64,000 nucleotides of DNA. Source: Rhizobium laguerreae (GTDB lineage Bacteria > Pseudomonadota > Alphaproteobacteria > Rhizobiales > Rhizobiaceae). Where the stretch lies: assembly GCF_002008165.1 (NCBI RefSeq), contig NZ_MRDM01000017.1:62749-126748 (forward strand), in the 5' to 3' direction. This document shows, in pieces, positions 35,962-44,361 of the stretch. The position numbers were made by a program, and so were the translations under genes. The number at the start of each line of letters is the position of its first letter. Position 1 is the stretch's first letter. The notes under the pieces were generated by a model. The model ran no database searches. It was not told the DNA's origin and saw nothing but the letters and a program-made list of their open reading frames with translations.

Positions 35962-36552
35962 ATGGCCGCTGTTCTTGATTCTGTCCGCGCATTCTTTGCG
36001 CCTACCACTTTCGCCATCGACGCCGAAAATCCCTCGGATGTCGTTGCGCGTGAAAACCTGCTCGACCGCGTCATGGGCCCGGATCGCCGCAAGAAGTCGT
36101 CGGAGAAGATCCGCCGCAACCGCGTCCCGGCCGAGGGCCTTGCGCTCGTCGCGCGCGATCGCGACGGCCATGTCATCGGCTCGGTGCGGCTCTGGAACAT
36201 CGAGGCCGGCGTCAATGACGAAGGCACGCCGATCAATGCGCTGCTGCTTGGACCGCTCGCCGTTGCGCCCCATCAGGGCGGCAAGGGCATCGGCTCGGCG
36301 CTGATGCGTGCGGCGCTTCTCGAAGCGAAGAAGCGCGGGCACGGCGCCGTCCTGCTCGTCGGCGATGCTGCCTATTACGAGCGCTTCGGCTTCTTTGCCG
36401 AAAAGGCTCGCCATCTCGTCATGCCGGGTCCGTTCGAACGCTCGCGCTTTCTGGCGCTCGAGCTCACGGACGGCTGGCTTGGCGGCGCGGCCGGCATGAT
36501 CGTCCCCTCGGGACGCATGCTGACCGGTGCCCCGGTTCGCCGCGCAGCCTAG
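35962..36552 (+). CDS. GNAT family N-acetyltransferase
   Basis: A 196-residue acetyltransferase with the CoA-binding A motif LLGPLAVAPHQGGKGIGSAL and the C-terminal GDAAYYERFGFFAEKARHLVMP-type segment (given in part: YYERFGFFAEKA) of the YhbS-like group. The N-terminal 45 residues are extra to the core. The acceptor is unknown. The start is ATG 35962 after GGGAGG. It is 94 bases after the decarboxylase and could be co-transcribed with it; a polyamine acetyltransferase role is possible but not shown. Confidence 0.87.
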   Translation: MAAVLDSVRAFFAPTTFAIDAENPSDVVARENLLDRVMGPDRRKKSSEKIRRNRVPAEGLALVARDRDGHVIGSVRLWNIEAGVNDEGTPINALLLGPLAVAPHQGGKGIGSALMRAALLEAKKRGHGAVLLVGDAAYYERFGFFAEKARHLVMPGPFERSRFLALELTDGWLGGAAGMIVPSGRMLTGAPVRRAA

Positions 36553-36817
36553 AACGGGATTGGGCCGGATCGGCCTGAAACGTCACGCGGAGCCGTAAGG
36601 CTGCTCCGACCGGCCGGCCAGGTTGAGAATTTTTCCCCCGGCTGGCAATATCCGCGCCGTTTGACCACGCAGGCAGGCGGGCCTGGTGTAGTTGCGGCGC
36701 GGATTGTCTTTCTGGCATCAAGTTTCGAAAAGGCGCCGGCAGCACGCGGAAACACAATCGCGTGAAAAGGGGCGCCTGCCCGCGAACATATCGCGGCGAT
36801 ATCCTATCTTGCGTCGC

Positions 36818-37846
36818 ATGATCCGCCTTCTTTCCCTTCTGCTTTTCTTCTGCCTGCCGCTTGCTGCAACGGGGCCAGCGACTGCCCAGAGCACGGCTTC
36901 CGGCGTCGGCGGGCTTGGTCCGCGTCTCGATCGCGCGGCGAGCGACCCCGCGATGAGACCTCTGAAGACGGTGATTGTCGCTCGCGACGGGCGCGTGCTC
37001 AGCGAACGTGGGTTTCATGGTCATTCGCCCTCGGAATCGACCAATATCAAATCCGCTTCGAAGTCGATCATTTCGGCGCTGGTCGGTATCGCCATCGACA
37101 AAGGCCTGCTCGAGGGGCCGGACCAGAAGATCGCGCCGATCCTGAAGGCCGATCTTCCGGCAGCACCAGACCCGCGCATCAACGACATCACCATCGGCAA
37201 TCTTCTCTCCATGCAGGCGGGGCTCGATCGCATGTCGGGGGCGAACTACGGCCGCTGGGTCTCCTCGCGCAACTGGGTGCGCTTTGCACTGTCGCAGCCT
37301 TTCGTCGATCAGCCCGGTGGCGAGATGCTCTATTCCACCGCATCCACGCATCTGCTTTCGGCCATTCTCACCAAGGTCGGCCGGCGGCCGACGCTGGTGT
37401 TGGCGCGCGAATGGCTGGGTCCTGTCGAAGGTTTCCGCATTGGCGCATGGGAGCGCGATCCGCAGGGCATCTATCTGGGCGGCAATCAGATGGCGATGAG
37501 CGCCCGGTCCCTGCTTGCCTTCGGTGAACTCTACCGCAACGGCGGCAAGACCGCCAACGGCCGCCAGATCGTTCCTGCCGACTGGATTGCCCAGTCGTGG
37601 CAGCAGCGCACCAACTCGCGTTTCTCTGGCGATGAATATGGCTATGGCTGGTTCACGCGGCAGATCGGCGGCGAGCAGGTGCATTTCGCCTGGGGATATG
37701 GCGGGCAGATGCTCTACATCGTGCCGTCGCTTGATCTCACCGTCGTCATGACCTCGGAAGAGAGCGGTCCGTCTGCCCGAAGCGGCTACAGGGACTTGCT
37801 GCACGGTCTGTTGGCGGACATCATCGGCTCGGTGCGGGCCGCTTGA
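36818..37846 (+). CDS. secreted serine hydrolase, beta-lactamase/class C family
   Basis: A 342-residue protein with a Sec signal (MIRLLSLLLFFCLPLAATGPATAQ written here as MIRLLSLLLFFCLPLAA then cleavage near ATAQ). The catalytic Ser-x-x-Lys is S79-A-S-K82 in NIKSASKSIISAL, typical of class C beta-lactamase-like hydrolases and esterases. A YST-type motif, GGEMLYSTASTHLLS, follows, and the third element is HFAWGYGGQM. The start is ATG 36818; earlier in-frame codons lack a signal context. It may act on peptidoglycan or esters; true beta-lactamase activity is not implied. Confidence 0.82.
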   Translation: MIRLLSLLLFFCLPLAATGPATAQSTASGVGGLGPRLDRAASDPAMRPLKTVIVARDGRVLSERGFHGHSPSESTNIKSASKSIISALVGIAIDKGLLEGPDQKIAPILKADLPAAPDPRINDITIGNLLSMQAGLDRMSGANYGRWVSSRNWVRFALSQPFVDQPGGEMLYSTASTHLLSAILTKVGRRPTLVLAREWLGPVEGFRIGAWERDPQGIYLGGNQMAMSARSLLAFGELYRNGGKTANGRQIVPADWIAQSWQQRTNSRFSGDEYGYGWFTRQIGGEQVHFAWGYGGQMLYIVPSLDLTVVMTSEESGPSARSGYRDLLHGLLADIIGSVRAA

Positions 37847-37856
37847 TGACAGCGCC

Positions 37857-37875
37857 GCGCGTCTTTCAGACGCGC
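37857..37875. repeat. short palindrome, probable dispersed rhizobial repeat
   Basis: GCGCGTCT (37857-37864), three-base loop, AGACGCGC (37868-37875) and the following AAGGGTCTGTAGCATTTAGA resemble, from memory, a common Rhizobium intergenic unit. It lies 11 bases after the hydrolase stop and could act as a 3'-end hairpin. Confidence 0.55.
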
Positions 37876-38001
37876 CAAGGGTCTGTAGCATTTAGAATTA
37901 TACAGCAGGGAAAAACCCGCGATCGTTAAATTTTTAGCGAAGGCTCCAATCAAACCGCAAAACGCTTCCTGTAAGTTCCGCGAGAATTTCGGGAAAGCGC
38001 C

Positions 38002-39159
38002 ATGCTGCTGGATCTCAGGACAATCTATTTCATTGTTGCCGTGAGCTGTTTCGTGCTGGGCGTTCTCCAGCTTGCAGCCTATGCGACGGGTCGCTTCGAG
38101 AGGTGGCCGCTCTGGTGGGGCTTGAGCAACCTTCTTGTCGGTGTCGGCTCGTTTCTCGTCGCGCTGCGCAATCTCGTTCCCACCTCCGTCTCGATCGACG
38201 GCGGCAATATCGTCACCATCGCCGGCTATATGCTGATGTTCTTTGCCGTGCGCGTCTTTTCGGGACGAGCGCTCGACCAGCGCACTTTCTGGCTTGCGAT
38301 CTTGCTCATCAGCGTTCCTGTCGTCCTCATCGTCAGCGATTCATCGGCAGTCTCGGCGAGGCTCCTCTACGTCTCCGTCATCTGCTGCCTCTGCGATCTT
38401 GCCGTTGCAAGGGAGGCGATCGGCATTGTCCGGCGCGAGAGGCTTTATTCGGCAGCCTTACTTGTCGGCCTCTACGCCTGCACTGCCGCGATCTTTGCGG
38501 TTCGCAGCATTCTCGCGGCGACCGGTGAGATCGGAGGGCCGGATCCCTTCGGCGGCAGTGCAATTCATAGCTGGATGGCGGTATCGGCGGTCGCCTTCAT
38601 CATGCTGCGCAGCATGGCCATGGTGCTGATGGCCGCCGAGCGCAGCCGAAATCAGCTGACGGAACTCGCTCACCACGATCCGCTGACCGGCGCGCTCAAT
38701 CGCGGCGGCCTTGCCCAGCATCTGCCTGCTCTCGGCTCCCAGCCGGTATCGCTGCTGATCATCGACATCGACCATTTCAAGCAACTGAACGACAGGCATG
38801 GCCATGCTGCCGGTGACGACATCCTGCGGCTTTTCGCCAGTGTTTCGAGAGGCATCATGCGCTCCGGCGACCTGCTCGCCCGTCAAGGTGGGGATGAATT
38901 CCTGGCGGTGCTGAAAAACGTTTCCCTGGAGGAAGCGATGGCGATTGCCGAGCGCATCCGTCTCGCTTTCGCCGCTGCCGTCATGCAGCGGCCGGATCTG
39001 GCCGTCTTTCCGACGCTGAGCATCGGCGTTGCCGCTCGTGCGGAAAGCGGTGGAGATTTTGAGCGGTTGACGCAGAAGGCGGACGAGGCGCTCTACCGTT
39101 CGAAGCGCGAAGGCCGCAACCGGGTCGAAGTCTTTGGAGAAAATCAACAAGCTGCGTAG
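38002..39159 (+). CDS. membrane diguanylate cyclase (GGDEF)
   Basis: A 385-residue protein with about six or seven N-terminal membrane helices (residues 5-215) and a C-terminal GGDEF domain. The active site is intact (LARQGGDEFLAVL) and is preceded by HHDPLTGALNRGGL and LIIDIDHFKQLNDRHGHAAGD, the substrate-binding segments. It should make c-di-GMP from GTP, controlled by a signal in or at the membrane. The start is ATG 38002. It converges on cysE, 13 bases apart. Confidence 0.93.
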   Translation: MLLDLRTIYFIVAVSCFVLGVLQLAAYATGRFERWPLWWGLSNLLVGVGSFLVALRNLVPTSVSIDGGNIVTIAGYMLMFFAVRVFSGRALDQRTFWLAILLISVPVVLIVSDSSAVSARLLYVSVICCLCDLAVAREAIGIVRRERLYSAALLVGLYACTAAIFAVRSILAATGEIGGPDPFGGSAIHSWMAVSAVAFIMLRSMAMVLMAAERSRNQLTELAHHDPLTGALNRGGLAQHLPALGSQPVSLLIIDIDHFKQLNDRHGHAAGDDILRLFASVSRGIMRSGDLLARQGGDEFLAVLKNVSLEEAMAIAERIRLAFAAAVMQRPDLAVFPTLSIGVAARAESGGDFERLTQKADEALYRSKREGRNRVEVFGENQQAA

Positions 39160-39172
39160 GAACGGGGCGGCC

Positions 39173-39991
39173 CTAGATATTTTGGTCCATCGTCTCGGCC
39201 GGAATTTCGTCGGCGCGGTGGATGCGCACGACCGTTGCCGGCACGCCGGCAACCGTGCAATGCGTGGGAACCGGTTTGAGCACGACGCTGCCGGCGGCGA
39301 CCTTGCTGAAGGCGCCGATTTCGATATTGCCGAGGATCTTGGCGCCCGCGCCGATCATCACGCCGTGGCGGATCTTCGGGTGGCGGTCGCCGGTCTCCTT
39401 GCCGGTGCCGCCGAGCGTGACGTTCTGTAGGATAGACACTTCATCCTCGATGACAGCCGTTTCGCCGATGACGATGCCCGAACCGTGGTCGAGCATGATG
39501 GATGCGCCGATCCGTGCCGCCGGATGGATATCCGGGCCGAAGACCAGCGAAACGAGATTGGCGAGCCAACTGGCGATCTCCGGACGGCCGGCGATCCAGA
39601 GCGCATGGGCGATGCGATGCGTCTCAAGCGCATGAAAGCCCTTCAGATTGAGAAGCGCGTGCAGAAATGTCGTGCAGGCCGGATCGCGCTCGCGCACGGC
39701 GATGAGATCGGCCTCGACCTTCCGCATGATATCGTCATCAAGTGTGGACAGGATGAGATCGAACAGATCACCCGTTTCCACCTGCGCTACGGAGAGCCGC
39801 GCGGCCAGCACGCAGGCGATGATCTCATCGTTGTTGGCAGTGTCCGTTACCTGAGCGGCAAGCAGCTGCCGCAATATCGGCTCGCGCGCGGCGAACTCGG
39901 CCGCCTCGGCGCGGATCACGGTCCAGACGGATGCGTGGGCCAAAGCGTGCGGCTGTTGCCCGGCTAAACCGAGGCGGGTCGATTTCGACAT
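39173..39991 (-). CDS. cysE: serine O-acetyltransferase
   Basis: Makes O-acetylserine from serine and acetyl-CoA for cysteine synthesis. The 272-residue protein has the helical N-terminal SATase domain (about residues 1-140, with FLHALLNLKGFHALETHRIAHALW, given in part as FHALETHRIAHALW) and a left-handed beta-helix of hexapeptide repeats with HPAARIGASIMLDHGSG, then the C-terminal tail that often gives cysteine feedback inhibition. The start is ATG 39991 after GAGGAAA. The GNAT gene upstream is on the same strand, 120 bases away. Confidence 0.95.
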   Translation of the reverse strand: MSKSTRLGLAGQQPHALAHASVWTVIRAEAAEFAAREPILRQLLAAQVTDTANNDEIIACVLAARLSVAQVETGDLFDLILSTLDDDIMRKVEADLIAVRERDPACTTFLHALLNLKGFHALETHRIAHALWIAGRPEIASWLANLVSLVFGPDIHPAARIGASIMLDHGSGIVIGETAVIEDEVSILQNVTLGGTGKETGDRHPKIRHGVMIGAGAKILGNIEIGAFSKVAAGSVVLKPVPTHCTVAGVPATVVRIHRADEIPAETMDQNI

Positions 39992-40111
39992 TTCCGTTTC
40001 CTCTGTCAGCCACGGCAGCGGAAAGCGCTTCCTGCTGGTGGTTCATGTTTCGCCCGGGCACGGCGTTTGGCAAGCCCCGATATCCTACGGACTTGAGTCC
40101 GATAGCATATT

Positions 40112-40609
40112 CTAACCACCGGATGGCTGCGGGCGAGGAGTCAGCTCCGGAAGCCGGCGCCAATGATAGAGCACATCAGGCTCCCGCTCTTCGTTGTCGG
40201 CGCCATCGGTCTCCTTTTCAGCGGTAAAACCATGCCGTTCGTAGAAAGCACGAGCGCCTGCATTACGCTTAAACGTCCAGAGCCTGATCTCGTTCATCTC
40301 CTCCTTGGCGCGGCCGAGGAGTGAAGAGCCGATGCCCATGCCCTGGAAACCGGGGAGAACGTAAAGCTGCTCTATCCAGTTGTCGCCATAGGCGATGACA
40401 CCGACGAGCCGGTTGCCCATGGCAGCGCCGAGGATGGAGCAATTCGGCAGCAGATGCATGCGCCAATACTGCTCTTCCTCCTCGGGCGTATGCACATCCG
40501 GCAGCCAGGGCAGCCGCTGCCACAGGGAAGCACGTCTGATTGCGGCCGCGGCTTGCATGTGATCGGCGGTGAGCGCCATGATTTCGGGTTCCATCAGGGC
40601 GTCGTCCAT
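40112..40609 (-). CDS. GNAT family N-acetyltransferase, third gene of the COG0523 operon
   Basis: A 165-residue GNAT with the CoA-binding segment IEQLYVLPGFQGMGIGSSLL and the end motif NAGARAFYERHGFTAE. The start chosen is ATG 40609, 13 bases after the WD40 stop; ATG 40594 is an in-frame alternative. It is the last gene after the COG0523 GTPase and WD40 genes on the same strand. No acceptor is known. Confidence 0.85.
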   Translation of the reverse strand: MDDALMEPEIMALTADHMQAAAAIRRASLWQRLPWLPDVHTPEEEEQYWRMHLLPNCSILGAAMGNRLVGVIAYGDNWIEQLYVLPGFQGMGIGSSLLGRAKEEMNEIRLWTFKRNAGARAFYERHGFTAEKETDGADNEEREPDVLYHWRRLPELTPRPQPSGG

Positions 40610-40622
40610 GCCGGCAACGGCC

Positions 40623-41612
40623 TCAAGCCGAAATATCGATGACACCACAATCGCCGGCTTCCGAGCCGAAGGCGAGCAACTTGCCGTTTTTGCTCCAGCT
40701 CATCGCTGTGATCGCACCCTTGCCGGGCCGGCGCAGCAGCGCTTCCTTGCTGTCGGCGATGCGCACGGCCAGGATCATGCCGTCGATGAAGCCGATGGCG
40801 AGGATGTCTTCGAGCGGATGGAATTTCACCGCGGTTGCCATGATATTTGCGCGGGTGCCGAGCTCCAGCGGCGCCTTGCCCATCGGCCCGTCCTTGCCCT
40901 GGAAGGGCCAGACGATTGCCGCAGGCGCGCCTGAAGACGCGAGCCACTTGCCCTTGACCGACCAGGAGAGCGATTTCACCTTGGAAGGGTAGCCGGTCAT
41001 GCGCATGTGGCGGGCTTCGGTGCCGGGCTTGATGTCGAGCTTCCAGCCGTGCAATGCGTTTTCCTGCATCGAGGTGACGAGGAAATTACCATCAGGCGAG
41101 AAGGTGACGCCGGTATGCGCACCCTTCCATTCCAGATCGATCGGCTTGGCATTCATGCCGATCCAGTGCAACGACACACCGTTGTAGCGCGCGGCCGCGA
41201 TGCGCAGGCCCTTCGGCGCAAAGGCAAGACCTTCGACGGTGCGCTCTTCGGGGAATTCCTTGGTCGTGCCATCGGCAAGGCGCACGAGCGAACTCTTGCC
41301 GTAGGAATAGGCAACGGCGCCCTGCGGGCCGGCTGCCACCTGCGAAATCCACTTGCGCGGCGCGGTCGCGATCTCGCTGACGCTGCCGTCGGCGGCAATG
41401 CGCAGCACCTTGCCGTCCTCGCCGCCCGAAATCAGGCTCTCGCTGTAGGGGTCGCGGATCGCGGTTAGCATGCCCTGGTGGGCTTCAGAAACCCTGTCGC
41501 CGCCGTCCAGCCGGTGGAATGTACCGTTTGCGCTTGCGAAGAAGGGAACATCACCTAAAAATTCGACGGCCAGAACGTGGCCGTCGAGATCAAGCGGTGC
41601 AACTGTCGGCAT
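40623..41612 (-). CDS. WD40-repeat (beta-propeller) protein
   Basis: A 329-residue protein made almost wholly of WD40-like blades, recognised by repeated segments such as VLAVEFLGDVPFFASANGT, GAHTGVTFSPDGNFLVTS, SLSWSVKGKWLASSG and ITAMSWSKNGKLLAFGSE. A seven-bladed propeller is likely. No signal peptide, so cytoplasmic. It may serve as a protein-binding scaffold. The start is ATG 41612, sharing one base with the COG0523 stop (TGATG), so the pair is translationally coupled and probably works together. Confidence 0.9.
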   Translation of the reverse strand: MPTVAPLDLDGHVLAVEFLGDVPFFASANGTFHRLDGGDRVSEAHQGMLTAIRDPYSESLISGGEDGKVLRIAADGSVSEIATAPRKWISQVAAGPQGAVAYSYGKSSLVRLADGTTKEFPEERTVEGLAFAPKGLRIAAARYNGVSLHWIGMNAKPIDLEWKGAHTGVTFSPDGNFLVTSMQENALHGWKLDIKPGTEARHMRMTGYPSKVKSLSWSVKGKWLASSGAPAAIVWPFQGKDGPMGKAPLELGTRANIMATAVKFHPLEDILAIGFIDGMILAVRIADSKEALLRRPGKGAITAMSWSKNGKLLAFGSEAGDCGVIDISA

Positions 41613-42709
41613 CAGGCGGCTGCCTCGCATGCCTTGAAGGAGGTTTCGAGCTTCTCGCGGTCGAGTTCGCGGCCGATGAAGACGAGACGGCTCTCGTGCT
41701 TTTCGCCTTCCTTCCACGGCCGCTGGTGATCACCCTCGATGATCATGTGCACACCCTGAACGACGTAACGCTCGGGATCGTCCTTGAAGGCGATGATGCC
41801 CTTGAGACGCAAAATATTCGGCCCCTGCGTCTGGGTGATCTTCTGGATCCAGGGGAAGAAACGCTCCGGGTTCATCTGACCGCCGCGTAGCGACACCGAC
41901 TGCACCGTCACATCGTGGATCGCCGACATCGCGCCATGGTTATGGGCGCCATGGTGATGATGGTCGTGGCCGTGATGATCGTGATCATGGTCATGATGGT
42001 GGTGGTCGTGATCGCAATCGGGGCCGCAGACGTGGTCGTCATGGCCGTGCTCCAGGAAATGCGGATCGTTTTCGAGCGCGCGCTCCAGGTTGAAGGCGCC
42101 CTGATCGAGCACGCGGGCGAGGTCGACCCCGGAGCGGCTGGTCTTGTAGACGCGGGCGGCCGGGTTGATGGCGCGGACGATATCCTCGATCACATCAAGT
42201 TCTTCCGGGGTCACCAGGTCGGTCTTGTTGATGATGACGACGTCGGCGAAGGCGATCTGGTCTTCGGCCTCGCGGCTGTCCTTCAGGCGCAGCGGCAGGT
42301 GCTTGGCATCGACGAGGGCGACGACGGCGTCGAGCTCGGTCTTGGCGCGCACATCGTCATCCATAAAAAAGGTCTGGGCGACCGGCACTGGGTCGGCAAG
42401 GCCGGTCGTTTCGACGATGATGCCGTCAAAGCGGCCGGGGCGGCGCATCAGGCCTTCGACGACGCGGATCAGGTCGCCGCGCACCGTGCAGCAGACGCAG
42501 CCGTTGTTCATTTCGTAGATTTCCTCGTCCGACTCGACGATCAGGTCATTGTCGATGCCGATTTCGCCGAACTCGTTGACGATGACCGCATATTTCTTGC
42601 CGTGATTTTCGGAGAGAATGCGGTTGAGCAACGTCGTCTTGCCGGCGCCGAGATAACCGGTGAGCACGGTAACGGGAATGGGCTTCTGGGTGGAGATCGC
42701 GTCGGTCAT
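41612..42709 (-). CDS. CobW/COG0523 GTPase, probable zinc metallochaperone
   Basis: A 365-residue G3E GTPase. It has P-loop GYLGAGKTT (residues 18-26), the metal-binding CxCC motif GCVCC (70-74), NKTD (161-164) and a striking His/Asp-rich stretch at about 217-259 with more than 15 His, then the CobW C-terminal domain. Such proteins deliver zinc or cobalt to client enzymes using GTP. A Zur-box-like palindrome about 100 bases upstream argues for zinc and induction in zinc shortage. The start is ATG 42709. It heads the operon with WD40 and GNAT genes. Confidence 0.93.
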   Translation of the reverse strand: MTDAISTQKPIPVTVLTGYLGAGKTTLLNRILSENHGKKYAVIVNEFGEIGIDNDLIVESDEEIYEMNNGCVCCTVRGDLIRVVEGLMRRPGRFDGIIVETTGLADPVPVAQTFFMDDDVRAKTELDAVVALVDAKHLPLRLKDSREAEDQIAFADVVIINKTDLVTPEELDVIEDIVRAINPAARVYKTSRSGVDLARVLDQGAFNLERALENDPHFLEHGHDDHVCGPDCDHDHHHHDHDHDHHGHDHHHHGAHNHGAMSAIHDVTVQSVSLRGGQMNPERFFPWIQKITQTQGPNILRLKGIIAFKDDPERYVVQGVHMIIEGDHQRPWKEGEKHESRLVFIGRELDREKLETSFKACEAAA

Positions 42710-42810
42710 GAGAACCTCTAGGATTAGGCGTGCGGCCGAGCGGCTTGGGATCGGCTGCTTGAACGGTTGGTCTCATATAATGGCTTGAGCGTGGCAGTTC
42801 AAAGGGTTTT

Positions 42811-42828
42811 ATAATGTTATAAGATCAC
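42811..42828. promoter_or_regulatory. Zur-box-like palindrome upstream of the COG0523 gene
   Basis: ATAATGTTATAAGATCAC resembles the alphaproteobacterial Zur site, whose core is AATGTTATAACATT. The left half matches well and the right half has one change (AAGAT for AACAT). It lies 102 bases before the COG0523 start and beyond the creatininase stop. Confidence 0.6.
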
Positions 42829-42857
42829 ATCGTCTGGCCGGTGCAGATGGCCCATAT

Positions 42858-43646
42858 TCACCTGAGTTGCGCGACATCGAATGCATCGACATCGCTCATC
42901 AATTCCATCAGTCCTTTTACCGCATGGGCAATCAGCGCCTCACCTTTTTCTGCCGTCGCAGCCGCGGCATTGCCCGCCACGCCTTGCCTGTTGAGATCCG
43001 ACATCTTCCAGCCGAAGGCGTGCGGCCCGTAGGCGCGCAGATGCTTGAAACGCTCGGCGAATTCCGTCTGTCGCGAGGAAAAGTCCGCCGCCTTCGCCAT
43101 ATCAACCTTGTCGGGATGAAGGGCCAGCATCACCGAGGTCTCGATATCGCCGCCGTGGATACCGATCGCCTTTTCCTCCGGCGTGACCAGGCCATCCGGC
43201 ACGCCGAAACGGGTCCAGCTCGTCGCCACCGCCAGCATGGCAAAGCGGACCCGCGCCTCGGTGGCGACGATTGATATGACGGGCGAATTGCCGCCATGGG
43301 CGTTCAGCATCACGCATTTGCGGATGCCCTGCTTTGCCAGGCCTTCGGCGATGCCGAGCCAGCGGTATACCGCTTCGTCGAAGGCAAGCGTCTTCGTTCC
43401 TTCAACATCCATATGCTCTATGGAATAGCCGATGGATTCGGCGGGCAGGAAGGTGACCGGCAGGCCAGCGGGCAGGGCCATCTTCAATCGCCCGGCGATG
43501 CCTTCGGCAATCAGTGTGTCGGTTTCGAAGGGCAGGTGAGGGCCGTGCTGTTCATGGGCGCCGAGCGGCAACACGGCAATCAGACGGCGCCCGTCAGGTG
43601 CAAAGGTCGGGTTGCTGTCCTCGAAGCGCGGCGAAGGTGTCATCAT
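42858..43646 (-). CDS. creatininase-family amidohydrolase
   Basis: A 262-residue protein of the creatininase/formamide amidohydrolase fold. The metal-binding signature VLPLGAHEQHGPHLPFETDT gives Glu, His and Asp ligands, and further parts are MLNAHGGNSPVIS and IGIHGGDIETSVMLAL. Relatives cut creatinine, formamides or riboflavin-pathway intermediates. The start is ATG 43646 after AGAGG; ATG 43643 is adjacent. It is divergent from the MarR gene, which may control it. The substrate is unknown. Confidence 0.88.
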   Translation of the reverse strand: MMTPSPRFEDSNPTFAPDGRRLIAVLPLGAHEQHGPHLPFETDTLIAEGIAGRLKMALPAGLPVTFLPAESIGYSIEHMDVEGTKTLAFDEAVYRWLGIAEGLAKQGIRKCVMLNAHGGNSPVISIVATEARVRFAMLAVATSWTRFGVPDGLVTPEEKAIGIHGGDIETSVMLALHPDKVDMAKAADFSSRQTEFAERFKHLRAYGPHAFGWKMSDLNRQGVAGNAAAATAEKGEALIAHAVKGLMELMSDVDAFDVAQLR

Positions 43647-43731
43647 CCGGTCGTTGCCTCTTGTTTATGACGAGATCCTGAGCAATGTCATATCGCAGCG
43701 GCGTCGGGGCTTAAAGATCAAAGGGATGGCT

Positions 43732-44244
43732 ATGGGAAAGAAGCACAAGGACGGCAAAAAGAACAAGTCCAAGAAGAAGGACCAGACCGAGTATACGCTC
43801 GTCGATCTCTCTCCGGCGCTCACCCAGGCGGCGCGTTCCATGCGGACGGTGCTTTCGCGCAACCTGCTTGAAAGCGGGCTCTATGCCGGCCAGGACGGCG
43901 TCATTCTCTCGCTTGCCGAGAGCGACGGCATGACGGCAGGCGGTCTTGCCCAGAAGCTCGGGGTCAAGGCGCCGACGATGACGCGCACGATCGGCCGCAT
44001 GGAGGCGCAGGGATTTCTCGAGCGCAAGCCCGATGCGGAAGATGCGCGCCTAACCAAAGTCTATCTCACCGAACTCGGCCGCGGCAGCGTTCAGGGGATC
44101 GAGATGGCGGCCTCGGCCTGCGACAGGCTGGCGACGCAGGAGTTCTCCGAGAAGGAAATTCGCAATCTCGTCCGACTGCTGAAGGCGATCGATGCCAATC
44201 TGCAGGCCGAAGCCATTCATATCGAAGAACCGGACGAAGACTGA
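43732..44244 (+). CDS. MarR-family transcriptional regulator
   Basis: A 170-residue MarR regulator. It has a Lys-rich N-terminus (GKKHKDGKKNKSKKK) and the winged helix AGGLAQKLGVKAPTMTRTIGRMEAQGF, given in part, with the wing DAEDARLTKVYLTELG. The start is ATG 43732, six bases after AAAGGG; ATG 43726 is in frame two codons before. It is divergent from the creatininase-family gene. TATGAC and GTCATA half-sites at 43666-43671 and 43687-43692 in the shared region could be its operator, but spacing is wide. Confidence 0.9.
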   Translation: MGKKHKDGKKNKSKKKDQTEYTLVDLSPALTQAARSMRTVLSRNLLESGLYAGQDGVILSLAESDGMTAGGLAQKLGVKAPTMTRTIGRMEAQGFLERKPDAEDARLTKVYLTELGRGSVQGIEMAASACDRLATQEFSEKEIRNLVRLLKAIDANLQAEAIHIEEPDED

Positions 44245-44284
44245 AATTTCCCCGAAAGACGAATTGCTTCCATCGATTAAATCT

Positions 44285-44294
44285 TTTAATTAAA
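44285..44294. promoter_or_regulatory. AT palindrome upstream of the third LacI gene
   Basis: TTTAATTAAA is a perfect 10-base palindrome in an AT-rich patch, 67 bases before the LacI start. It may be part of the promoter or an operator; such AT palindromes also arise by chance. Confidence 0.25.
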
Positions 44295-44361
44295 CATTTT
44301 AAGGGCCGCGCCGGTTTGACGGCGGGGTCTTGCTGCTTGCGTGCTGCCTGGAGGAGGACAC

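Noticed and set aside
36818-37846. True beta-lactamase resistance gene
   Set aside because: Only the general serine-hydrolase fold and SxxK motif are visible; many relatives are esterases or peptidases.
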